Shown here: one piece after another, positions 45,571 through 53,569 of the stretch | How positions within the stretch are numbered: the stretch's first letter is position 1 | How the letters are laid out: every line of letters begins with the position of its first letter | DNA from: an uncultured Caryophanales bacterium | GTDB taxonomy: Bacteria; Bacillota_I; Bacilli_A; RF39; UBA660 | Direction: 5' to 3' | DNA length: 64,000 nucleotides | NCBI GenBank assembly: GCA_905206805.1 | Contig: CAJLIR010000005.1 | Coordinates: forward strand, 27,685 to 91,684 | Position numbers and translations under genes: made by a program | The notes under the pieces: model-generated | Databases searched by the model: none | Told to the model about the DNA's origin: nothing | The model's input: only the letters and a program-made list of their open reading frames with translations

Positions 45571-45625
45571 AAAAAAAAAAAAAAAAAAAGAACTAATTAA
45601 GCATGAACGATATTTATACTAGTTC
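45571..45625 (-). terminator. Hairpin with 19-T tract upstream of the replication-type gene
   Basis: On the minus strand GAACTA and TAGTTC pair around a 24-base loop, followed directly by 19 T and then, 6 bases later, the ribosome site of the gene at 45551. It may be an attenuator, or the terminator of a lost upstream gene. Confidence 0.5.
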
Positions 45626-45691
45626 CATAAAATACTTTATATTTATTTGTGCATATATTTGAAGCATTCCTTGTAAATTCATAGTTCATCA

Positions 45692-45874
45692 CTATGTAGT
45701 CATTATATTAGATATAGAAGCAACCGACCTAACATTATGAATATCTTTACTATAAAGAATTCTTAAACTATCCATATCCATTAATATTGCGCTACTAGCA
45801 CTACTATCAAAAGCTTTAGTTTTAATCGGTAAAATTAAAAAAATAACTAAAATTATTGGTATAAATTTCTTCAT
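45692..45874 (-). pseudogene. Truncated D-alanyl-D-alanine carboxypeptidase (DacF-like) N-terminus
   Basis: About 60 codons: a signal peptide (MKKFIPIILVIFLILP), then SSASSAILMDMDSLRILYSKD, the start of a penicillin-binding carboxypeptidase domain. The SxxK motif, expected as ASxxKIMT, reads ASISNIMT with Asn for the catalytic Lys, and the frame stops five codons later. About 85% of the protein is missing. It is a remnant left at a rearrangement border. Confidence 0.78.
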
Positions 45875-45892
45875 ATTATCATCTATAAAATT

Positions 45893-45919
45893 ATATGAAA
45901 AAAAGGACAAAATATGTCC
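45893..45919 (-). terminator. Orphan terminator upstream of the dacF fragment
   Basis: AGGACA-TATTT-TGTCCT followed by seven T on the minus strand. No minus-strand gene precedes it, so the gene it served has been lost. Confidence 0.6.
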
Positions 45920-46238
45920 TACTTAGTTAAAAGTTAATATAAGTTCTTTAGTCATAAGAAATTGTCTAACTTTATTTTCTATTACACGTTCTAGGTAGTG
46001 TTCAATTAATTTTTTTTGAAACAAATTAATTAAAATTTTTAACAATTATTTATATATTTTAAATTATTTATAAAATAATCATAAAATATATATAGTTATA
46101 GTTTCAAAATAATAATTGAGCATTATACAAATATCTTTTATAAATTTATTTAAAATTAATTAATAACCTACTTTAAAATAAACAAATTTTATATTTATAT
46201 AAAATTGTAATAAAAAATAATTTATTTATATAAAAGAT
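45920..46238. other. AT-rich non-coding DNA
   Basis: Over 300 bp without a gene, almost pure A/T after about 46015. It should contain the promoter of the Tim44-like gene. I see only AT-rich tracts and no confident boxes. Confidence 0.5.
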
Positions 46239-47111
46239 ATGTTAAAATATATATATGATAGAGGTGCGATTAAGAAAAAATTTATATTATACTTATCAAC
46301 TATGCTTTTAATATTTGTTGGGATAATTTATAGTCCTAAACTAATTAAAGCCGATTCTGGATTTGATTCTAGTTGGGATTCAGGATCATCTGATTGGGGT
46401 AGTTCATCTGATTGGGATAGCTCCAGTTGGGACAGTTCTGATTCAGATGGAGATTTAAGTGGTTCAAGTATGCTTGCGGTAAAAGTAATTACAGTAATAG
46501 TTATTATTGTTATATCTATTATTTGTTCAAAAAAGGAAGGTAAATTAACTGAAATAGATTCTTATTCAAAACTTTCTGATGATGAAATACATGAATATAT
46601 AAGTGATTTAGATATTGAAAAATTCAACAATAAAGTTTTCGATAATTATAAAAAAATACAAGAGGCATGGTCTAATTTTGACCTTGATATAATTAGAAAC
46701 TTAGTAAGCGATGAAATTTATAATATGTATTCAATGCAACTAGATACATTAAAGGTAAAATCACAAAAAAATATTATGTCAGATATAACATATGTTAATA
46801 ACTATATTACAAATATAATAGTAGATAATGATACTGAAACAATAGAAACAATTCTAAAAGTATCTTGTTTTGATTATTTAGTAGATGACAAAAATAATGT
46901 AGTACGTGGTAATAAAAATATTAAATTACATTATACATACAAATTAACATTTACAAGAAAAATTGACAAAACAAACTTAAAATATTGTCCTAATTGTGGT
47001 GCTGAATTAAGTATAAATTCAAGTGGAGTATGTAATTATTGTAAATCAACAATTATAAATAATGAAACAGATTGGATTATGACTAAAAAGGAAATGTTAA
47101 AACAAAATTAG
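46239..47111 (+). CDS. Secreted/membrane Tim44-like domain protein with zinc ribbon
   Basis: 290 residues from ATG 46239, but the only good ribosome site (AGAGGTG) lies just before ATT at 46269, where the product would begin with a typical signal sequence (IKKKFILYLSTMLLIFVGI). After the signal come a Trp-Asp-Ser repeat linker (SWDSGSSDWGSSSDWDSSSW) and a membrane helix (about 80-97). A Tim44-like domain follows (IQEAWSNFDLDIIRNLVSDEIYNMY), then a zinc ribbon (CPNCGAEL...CNYC). Function unknown. Confidence 0.75.
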   Translation: MLKYIYDRGAIKKKFILYLSTMLLIFVGIIYSPKLIKADSGFDSSWDSGSSDWGSSSDWDSSSWDSSDSDGDLSGSSMLAVKVITVIVIIVISIICSKKEGKLTEIDSYSKLSDDEIHEYISDLDIEKFNNKVFDNYKKIQEAWSNFDLDIIRNLVSDEIYNMYSMQLDTLKVKSQKNIMSDITYVNNYITNIIVDNDTETIETILKVSCFDYLVDDKNNVVRGNKNIKLHYTYKLTFTRKIDKTNLKYCPNCGAELSINSSGVCNYCKSTIINNETDWIMTKKEMLKQN

Positions 47112-47120
47112 GGTGATTAA

Positions 47121-47195
47121 ATGAATCAAAATATAGAAACTAAATTATTAATAATCAAAAACATAATCATCCGACAATATCGCAGCAGGTATTAA
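47121..47195 (+). pseudogene. 5' stub of a gene truncated at the murA-duplication junction
   Basis: GGGTGATTAA leads to ATG at 47121. About 15 codons (MNQNIETKLLIIKN...) run into the duplicated murA DNA at 47166, where the frame hits TAA after ten foreign codons. It was evidently the partner gene of the Tim44-like protein. Confidence 0.55.
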
Positions 47196-47276
47196 TGCTA
47201 CTGCACTATTCTTTGCCCCACCTATTTCAATTGTTCCAGATAAAGTATGATTTCCCTCAATCACTATCTGTTTCAT
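47148..47276 (-). pseudogene. Truncated second copy of murA
   Basis: First ~37 codons of murA (from MKQIVIEGN to AAILSDD) with an identical ribosome site, then foreign sequence and a stop. It follows mntP directly, which is probably the native position of murA. Confidence 0.85.
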
Positions 47277-47346
47277 AAAACCTCCATCATAATATTTCAT
47301 TATATTAAATGAAATACAAAAAAATTGTGTCATTATACTAAAAAGT
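47166..47346. repeat. murA 5' end and leader, truncated copy
   Basis: Direct repeat of 42518-42699. Its far side continues AAAAAGTAAAC..., matching 42739-42763, so this copy lacks the ~47-bp palindromic segment found at the intact murA. Confidence 0.85.
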
Positions 47347-47352
47347 AAACTT

Positions 47353-47880
47353 TTATATATACATAATACCAATTATAATTAATACAATTCCACCAATTAA
47401 AGTAGATGCACGTCCTATTAAACTACTAATTTTTTTACCCAAAATAAGTCCCAAATAAGTAAATAAAAAACTACTTATAGAAAAAATTAAAGAACATAAT
47501 ATAAAATTGTTACTTATCGCATTTAATCCAATTCCTACACTAAAACTATCAATACTAACAGCTAAACCAAAAATTAATAGTTCAATGTTAGACATCATTT
47601 TAATATCATCATCATTTTTAAATGTTTCTATAATCATTTGAATTCCAATAAAACAAAGAACAATTGTTACAATAGTATTAGGACTTATTGGAAAAAATTT
47701 CAATATCGCATTACCAATAAACAATCCAATTAAAGGCATAACAAAATGATAAATACCGACAATAATAGATAATTTAATAATATTTTTCTTTGATAAATCT
47801 AAAGTTCCATAAGCAAGTGATAAAGAAAAAGCATCCATACTAAGACTTACAGCTATAACTAAAACAATTAAAAATGACAT
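47353..47880 (-). CDS. MntP/YtaF-type manganese exporter family protein
   Basis: 175 residues, six membrane helices in two repeats. The first carries SLSMDAFSLSLAYG, the second LAVSIDSFSVGIG, the paired MDA/SID(S/A) motifs of MntP. YtaF is the sporulation-linked sister family, so Mn2+ export or a spore-related role are both possible. Between spoIIR and the truncated murA copy; spoIIR ends about 47 bp upstream of its start. Confidence 0.85.
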   Translation of the reverse strand: MSFLIVLVIAVSLSMDAFSLSLAYGTLDLSKKNIIKLSIIVGIYHFVMPLIGLFIGNAILKFFPISPNTIVTIVLCFIGIQMIIETFKNDDDIKMMSNIELLIFGLAVSIDSFSVGIGLNAISNNFILCSLIFSISSFLFTYLGLILGKKISSLIGRASTLIGGIVLIIIGIMYI

Positions 47881-47926
47881 AAAAATTCCTCCTATAAAAT
47901 TTTATTTAGAAGGAACTTTTATATTA

Positions 47927-48451
47927 CTAATTTTTATATTTTTTTAAAATTTCTGAAACAACAGTAGTATATTCTACTTCCGTACTTTCTTCTGCCTCCA
48001 ATAAACATAATGGAGGAAATAAAACACACCACCAATTATCACCTTTACCACTTCCTAAAGTTATTAAAAGTGATTCATAATAACCTTCTTTATACTTGAT
48101 TCCTTTATACTCTTTTTTAGGAAAATAATTGAGTCCAAAATTTATTTTAAATGGTAAATTATAATTTTGCCTTTCTAAATTATTACTAGTTAATAATGAA
48201 ATAGAATTCAAATTAGAATTAATAATTTTTCTTGCTTCATCTATATCTTTTGTATCTTTCAATAAATTATAAACATAATCCTGAATTTCTTCCTTAACAT
48301 TATTTTTAACAGATTGATCGTAATCAGAATTACTATTAGCTAAAATTCTAATTCTTAAAGCCTCTTCAGGAATTTCTATATCACTAAATTTATATCCGAT
48401 AAAAATATAAATAGATATAATTGATAAAATTAAAATAATGGTTTTTTTCAT
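47927..48451 (-). CDS. spoIIR: Stage II sporulation protein R
   Basis: 174 residues. Secreted forespore signal that triggers SpoIIGA to process pro-sigma-E in the mother cell. N-terminal signal helix, then IPEEALRIRILANSNSDYDQSVKNNVKEEI, and the C-terminal signature GKGDNWWCVLFPPLCLL. Complete. A sigma-F-like promoter lies 14 bases upstream of the start. Confidence 0.97.
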   Translation of the reverse strand: MKKTIILILSIISIYIFIGYKFSDIEIPEEALRIRILANSNSDYDQSVKNNVKEEIQDYVYNLLKDTKDIDEARKIINSNLNSISLLTSNNLERQNYNLPFKINFGLNYFPKKEYKGIKYKEGYYESLLITLGSGKGDNWWCVLFPPLCLLEAEESTEVEYTTVVSEILKKYKN

Positions 48452-48464
48452 ATCATCACCTATT

Positions 48465-48494
48465 TAATATTGAACATATTTCAAATCTTTATAC
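48465..48494 (-). promoter_or_regulatory. Candidate sigma-F-type promoter of spoIIR
   Basis: Minus strand GTATA, 15 bases, TTCAATATTA. It fits the sigma-F -35 (GYWTA) and -10 (GGnnAnAnTR), except TT for GG. It is arranged exactly like the candidate before the spoIIQ-like gene. Confidence 0.45.
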
Positions 48495-48564
48495 ATAGAA
48501 ATAAATAAAATTTTAAAAATAAATACGTTATATGATATAATTATTACATTAAGGGCGTGATAAA

Positions 48565-50211
48565 TTGAAAAAAAATAATTTTTTTGAAGGATCTTTTATA
48601 GCAACACTAGGTATTGTATTATGTAAAATTATAGGACTTTTATACGTCATACCGTTCTATGCGATGATAACTTCTAAAGGTGCTACACTATATAGCTTTG
48701 CCTATTCAATTTACACAGTATTTTTAAGTCTTTCGACTAGTGGAATTCCAATAGCAATGAGTAAATTAGTGAGTGAATATAATAGTTTAGAATATTATAA
48801 TACTAAAGAAAAAGTATATAAAATAGGAAAATATATAATTATTGGACTGGGAATATTTTTCTTTATTGTTTTAATGATTACAGCACCAGCTATTGCAAAT
48901 TTTATTTTAGGTAAAAATTCAAGTGGTGGTAATACTGTAAGCGATGTTGCATTTGTAATAAGACTAATTTCAACAGCTCTTTTAGTAGTACCAATATTAA
49001 GCGTCACAAAAGGTTACTTACAAGGACATAAATATATGACACCTTCAAGTATTTCAAATGTAATTGAACAAATTATAAGAGTTGCTGTAATTTTAATAGG
49101 ATGTTTCGTTAGTCTTAAAATAATGGGACTAGAGGAAAAAATCGCAATCGGAATTTCAGTTTTAGCGGCAACAATCGGAGCTTTTTTTGCTTATATCTAC
49201 TTATATATAAAACTTAAAAAAAATCACGAAATTAAAAAAAATTCCGATATAGAAAAAAAATCTGATGAAACAAAATATACATCTAAATATTTAATAAAAC
49301 AAATATTTTTATATGCATTACCATTTATAGTTATTGATTTACTTAAATCATCTTATAATTTAGTAGATACATTCACAATTACAAGAACATTATCAAGTCT
49401 TGGTTACTCAAATGAAGTAACAGATTTAACATTTGCTACAATCGCAACTTGGGGAAATAAATTAAGTATGATTATTATTTCTATTTCAATGGGTATTACA
49501 GCAAGTTTAATACCATCTCTTGCTAGTGATTATGTTTTAAAAAAACAAAATGAAATAAATAACAAAGTAAACGGCGCTATCAGATTACTTTTATTCATTA
49601 CAATACCAATGACTATAGGACTTTGTTTTCTAGCACGTCCTATATGGATAGTTTTTTATAGTTATGATACATTAAGTATTTCAGTATTTAAAGTTTTCAT
49701 ATTCCAAGCTATTACATTTTCACTTTTTTCAGTACTATTAAATATTACTCAAACAACAAATTTTACTAAAGCAACAATTTTAACATTACTTGCAAGCTTT
49801 ATTGGAAATGCACTCTTAAATATTCCAATGATGAAATTATTCGATATATGGAAAATTGGATATCAAGGAGCAAGTATATCAACATTAATAACACAAATAA
49901 TTCCTATTATATTCTTAATGATTTTTATTGCTAAAAAATTAAAAGTAAATTATAAAAAAACATTTATAATAATTGCTAAAATAACAATATCATCATTAAT
50001 AATGTTGTTAGTATTATTCCTTTTTACAAAAATATATCCATTAAACACATTAACAAAAGGAAAATCATTAATTCAAACAATAGTATATTCTATAATAGGA
50101 ATGGTTGTTTATTTAATATGTGTTATTAAAATGGGAGTAATCAAGGAAATATTTAATAATAGTAATATTTTAAATAAATTAAAAAATAAAATTAAAACAA
50201 AAAATACCTAA
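48565..50211 (+). CDS. SpoVB/MurJ-like MOP-superfamily flippase
   Basis: 548 residues, about 14 membrane helices, starting at TTG with AAGGGCGTGA upstream. The N-terminal FFEGSFIATLGIVLCKIIGLLYVIPFYAMI and SLSTSGIPIAMSKLVSEY match the oligosaccharide-flippase/SpoVB branch that moves lipid-linked wall precursors. SpoVB (spore cortex) versus a vegetative MurJ-like role is undecided; nearby spoIIR favours neither strongly. Its stop codon lies one base before an IS3 remnant. Confidence 0.88.
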   Translation: MKKNNFFEGSFIATLGIVLCKIIGLLYVIPFYAMITSKGATLYSFAYSIYTVFLSLSTSGIPIAMSKLVSEYNSLEYYNTKEKVYKIGKYIIIGLGIFFFIVLMITAPAIANFILGKNSSGGNTVSDVAFVIRLISTALLVVPILSVTKGYLQGHKYMTPSSISNVIEQIIRVAVILIGCFVSLKIMGLEEKIAIGISVLAATIGAFFAYIYLYIKLKKNHEIKKNSDIEKKSDETKYTSKYLIKQIFLYALPFIVIDLLKSSYNLVDTFTITRTLSSLGYSNEVTDLTFATIATWGNKLSMIIISISMGITASLIPSLASDYVLKKQNEINNKVNGAIRLLLFITIPMTIGLCFLARPIWIVFYSYDTLSISVFKVFIFQAITFSLFSVLLNITQTTNFTKATILTLLASFIGNALLNIPMMKLFDIWKIGYQGASISTLITQIIPIIFLMIFIAKKLKVNYKKTFIIIAKITISSLIMLLVLFLFTKIYPLNTLTKGKSLIQTIVYSIIGMVVYLICVIKMGVIKEIFNNSNILNKLKNKIKTKNT

Positions 50212-50212
50212 T

Positions 50213-51053
50213 TGAACTGAACCCCAAAAGTTGGACAGTTTATTAATAGTTTCTAATTAGAGGATTGTAACCTATAATTCACAGGTGACAGTCCTTTTAA
50301 TTTTACTTTAATTCTATCATAATTGTAGTAATTAATATACTCATCTATCGCTAAGATTAATTCATCTATATTTTTATATTTATCTTCTTGATCATAAAAC
50401 ATTTCTGTTTTAAGTAAGCCAAAGAAATTTTCCATCATGCCATTATCCATACTATTTCCTTTTCTTGGCATACTTTGTTTTATACATTTATTTTTTAATC
50501 TTTGGTGATATGATTGATGTTGATATTGCCATCCCTGATCCGAATGAAATATTAATCCTTCTAAATTTCTGCCATCAAATGCTTTATTAAGCATATCATT
50601 TATTTGTTCTAAATTGGGTGATTTAGAAGTATTATAAGATATTACTTCACCATTAAATCCATCTAATATTGGTGATAAATAAATTTTTTCTCCACGAAGA
50701 TTAAACTCTGTAACATCTGTATACCATTTTTGATTTGGTTTATCTGCGTTAAAATTCTGTTCTATTAAGTTATCAGCAATTTTACCAATTGTCCCTTTAT
50801 ATGATGAATATTTTCTTTTGTTTCTTTTTAATGGTTTTAATCCTAATTCCACCATTATTCTATAAACTTTCTTATGATTAACATTATACCCTTGATTTCT
50901 TAGTTCTAATGTAATTCTACGATAACCATATCTTTCTTTATTATTAATAAATATTTCTTTTATTTTATCAATTATTTCTTTATTTTATCTTCATAAGTTA
51001 ATTTCGACATATAAAAACCTCGTTTCCATGTCCAAGAAACGGGGTTCATATCA
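50213..51053 (-). mobile_element. IS3-family insertion sequence, copy 2, internally deleted (841 bp)
   Basis: Same ends as copy 1 (TGAACTGAACCCC... and ...GGGGTTCATATCA), with the triplet AAT on both sides as target duplication. Relative to copy 1, 594 bp are missing. The junction falls in TTTATTTTATC, a word present at both deletion edges. Most of orfA and the start of orfB are lost. Confidence 0.9.
50253..50985 (-). pseudogene. Truncated IS3 OrfB
   Basis: The C-terminal ~240 residues of OrfB, the last 200 being identical to copy 1, including all three catalytic acids. The start and frameshift region are deleted, so no transposase should be made. The first internal Met would be at 50855. 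Confidence 0.85.
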
Positions 51054-51064
51054 AATTGGTATTT

Positions 51065-51808
51065 TTATTTTATATGATTTGAAACATTAAGTTTATTTTT
51101 TGAATATGTAATATAATCATTAAGTAAGTCAAAATTTTCTTTATCTTTATCATCACATCTATCATATATCTCAATAACTATATCAATGACATTACTACTA
51201 CCATTTGTTGAAATTAATTTTTTTATCTTAGATTTATCTATACTTCTACCTACAAATGTATGCATATTCCATATATCGGTTTTATAACTATCACAATTAC
51301 TATATTTTCCATCTCCATATAAAATTCTAGAAATTTTATCTTTAATAGAGCCCTTATCTTTAGATTGTTTAACTTTATTTTCATCTATATCATTACTTGA
51401 ATAATCTATGCCCTCTTTCAAATCTAACATAAGATAAGATCTATCAAACATATAATTAAACATAAAGTCAAATAATAATGATTTTTTTTCTTCATCATAT
51501 TTATAATTACCACTTAAAAACTCATTATACCAATTTTTATCTTGAGGAAAATCATACAATTTTTTTGCCATTTGATTTTGTCCAAACAAATTTACCATTT
51601 CCCATTTCAACCAAACATCCCACATTTTTAAAACACTATCACTGCCCTTTACAAAAAAAATTTTTGCAGTCAACTCAACACCTGTAGAATTTGGACCAAT
51701 ACGAGGTTCTAAACCACTATTAAATATTGAAACTAAATTACTTGTCTCAGTAACATGAAAATAGGCATTACTATTTAAGCTATCCAAAAATATATAAGAA
51801 TCATCCAT
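51065..51808 (-). CDS. Hypothetical protein, possible ART-like fold
   Basis: About 247 residues from the Met at 51808 (GGTGAT upstream). The N-terminus YFHVTETSNLVSIFNSGLEPRIGPNS resembles the His-Val-Thr...GL-x-PR pattern of ADP-ribosyltransferase-like/KptA-like folds, followed by AKIFFVKG. The C-terminal half is charged (DENKVKQSKDKGSIKDK). The assignment is tentative and I cannot name catalytic residues with certainty. Its stop lies 11 bases from the IS3 remnant. Confidence 0.55.
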   Translation of the reverse strand: MDDSYIFLDSLNSNAYFHVTETSNLVSIFNSGLEPRIGPNSTGVELTAKIFFVKGSDSVLKMWDVWLKWEMVNLFGQNQMAKKLYDFPQDKNWYNEFLSGNYKYDEEKKSLLFDFMFNYMFDRSYLMLDLKEGIDYSSNDIDENKVKQSKDKGSIKDKISRILYGDGKYSNCDSYKTDIWNMHTFVGRSIDKSKIKKLISTNGSSNVIDIVIEIYDRCDDKDKENFDLLNDYITYSKNKLNVSNHIK

Positions 51809-51938
51809 ATTATCACCAACCATAGAAAAATATTATACAATAAATTATATAAAAAAAATAGATGTAAACAAAATGTATTTTTAATTCAAAAAAAATATAA
51901 AAATAATAATAAATGATATAATAATTATGGTGAATAAT

Positions 51939-53279
51939 ATGACATATGAAGAATATAAAAAAGAAATAGTTGATTTTTTTCTAAATATTAACAAATTAAC
52001 ATTAGAACAATATAAAGACTCTTTATCTAAAGAAAAATTTGAGAAATTAGAAAAATTTGATGAGACATATATAATTTTTTATAATCAATTACCATTATTT
52101 ATTGAAGATACAAAATTATATATAAATAATAATTATTTTAAAAAAGATGGAGTATACAATAAAGAAATAATTGATGCTTCAAAAAGAATGCTCTTAGAAA
52201 AATACTTTGAAAAATTTATAATTTTTGACTATTCAAAAGATAAAGAAGAACCAATGATGAAATATATTGTTGAAGATGAATGTAATAAATTTATAAAAAG
52301 AAATAATTTAAACATTAAAAATAACGATACATATCAAAATGAATATATTTTAATCCTAATAAAAAATAAAATAGGAATTAAATATAATGAGTATGTTTAC
52401 AAAAAAAATGTTAAAGATCTAATCAATAATATAGATGATGAAACAATAAAACAAGAATATTATAAATTACAAAATAAGAAAAAAATTAATGATTTAGAAA
52501 AAGAAGGTGAATTAGAACAAATTTCTAAAATTTATAATATTGATTTAAAAGATATTGAAGTTATAAACGCCAAAGGTAAAAAATATTATAAAATAAAAAA
52601 AGATAATACGTATAAATTAATCGAAGCAAATACTAATTTATCAATTATAGAAGAATACAAATCAATTCAAAATGAAAATAAGAATTATCAAATAGATAAT
52701 ACAACAGAAAATACAAATAATATTACTGAAAATTTAATAAATAAAAAAATTGATGTATCATTAATTCCAATAAATGAATTACCAAATTACAAAAATATAT
52801 TGGCGAGCTTATCACCTGAGCAAATAAATTGTGTTAAAATGTTATTTATTAATAGAGAAAAATATAATATAAGCTTAATTAATATATATGATGGTATCGC
52901 AATCGATAAATCAGGAAATTGTATATTTGCAGAAAAAAATATAGACACTGGTGAATATGAAATAAAAGATGCTAAAACAGATAAATACACTAATTCCGAG
53001 TCAAATGATTCAAAAGAAACAAAAAATAATTCTAACAATAATCAAAATGATGAGAAATTAGAGAACAATGATAATTTTGAAAATTTTGATACAAACGAAG
53101 ATACTGATACACTATATCATAAAGAAGAAATACAAAATGAACAAAAAAAAGGGTATCAAAAGAAATTAATATTAAATAAATATTATCAAAATGGTTTTGT
53201 TAATATCTTAGTTTTATCACTTATTACAGGATTTATTAGTGGACTAAGTATTGGAATATTATTTATCTTAATGAAATAA
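51939..53279 (+). CDS. Hypothetical protein with C-terminal membrane anchor
   Basis: About 446 residues from the Met at 51939 (GGTGA five bases before). Strongly charged, Lys/Asn/Glu-rich and helical. An acidic low-complexity stretch (about 355-405) precedes a basic segment and one C-terminal membrane helix (ILVLSLITGFISGLSIGILFIL). It is therefore a cytoplasmic protein anchored by its tail. I recognise no domain. Convergent with the genes at 53332-54754. Confidence 0.6.
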   Translation: MTYEEYKKEIVDFFLNINKLTLEQYKDSLSKEKFEKLEKFDETYIIFYNQLPLFIEDTKLYINNNYFKKDGVYNKEIIDASKRMLLEKYFEKFIIFDYSKDKEEPMMKYIVEDECNKFIKRNNLNIKNNDTYQNEYILILIKNKIGIKYNEYVYKKNVKDLINNIDDETIKQEYYKLQNKKKINDLEKEGELEQISKIYNIDLKDIEVINAKGKKYYKIKKDNTYKLIEANTNLSIIEEYKSIQNENKNYQIDNTTENTNNITENLINKKIDVSLIPINELPNYKNILASLSPEQINCVKMLFINREKYNISLINIYDGIAIDKSGNCIFAEKNIDTGEYEIKDAKTDKYTNSESNDSKETKNNSNNNQNDEKLENNDNFENFDTNEDTDTLYHKEEIQNEQKKGYQKKLILNKYYQNGFVNILVLSLITGFISGLSIGILFILMK

Positions 53280-53280
53280 A

Positions 53281-53307
53281 AAATATAGTTTAATCACTAT
53301 ATTTTTT
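53281..53307. terminator. Bidirectional terminator carrying a copy of the mfd 3' codons
   Basis: AAATATAGT-TTAATC-ACTATATTTTTT after the 51939 gene. Read on the minus strand it encodes the last mfd residues (KKYSD, stop) followed by a matching arm and T-run. Confidence 0.7.
53289..53307. repeat. 19-bp direct repeat, copy 1 (mfd 3' end)
   Basis: TTTAATCACTATATTTTTT, identical to 54935-54953, which is the real end of mfd. The segment between holds two genes. Confidence 0.65.
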
Positions 53308-53331
53308 ACTTTTATTTATATTAATTATTAG

Positions 53332-53568
53332 TTAAAAAGTATGCCCAAATTGATTTTTAAAAAATTCAATTTCATTATTATCAAGTTCAACTATAGAATA
53401 AACACCATCTTCAAACTTCTCTTTTCTAATAATAAATTCGTTCAATATACTGTTAGCTTGATCGTTTACTCTTATTAAATATAAATAATTATTATTCATA
53501 ATTTTTATTATATCATGAATAAAATATTTTTTACCATCTTCTAAAGTAATAACTTGATTTTCCCTCAT
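53332..53568 (-). CDS. Small protein, DUF1292-like
   Basis: 78 residues: ENQVITLEDGKKYFIHDIIKIMNNNYLYLIRVNDQ is the compact beta-strand pattern of DUF1292-type proteins, ending FFKNQFG. It starts one base after the stop of the coiled-coil gene upstream (ATATTACTT context), so it is translationally coupled to it. Unknown role. Confidence 0.55.
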   Translation of the reverse strand: MRENQVITLEDGKKYFIHDIIKIMNNNYLYLIRVNDQANSILNEFIIRKEKFEDGVYSIVELDNNEIEFFKNQFGHTF

Positions 53569-53569
53569 A

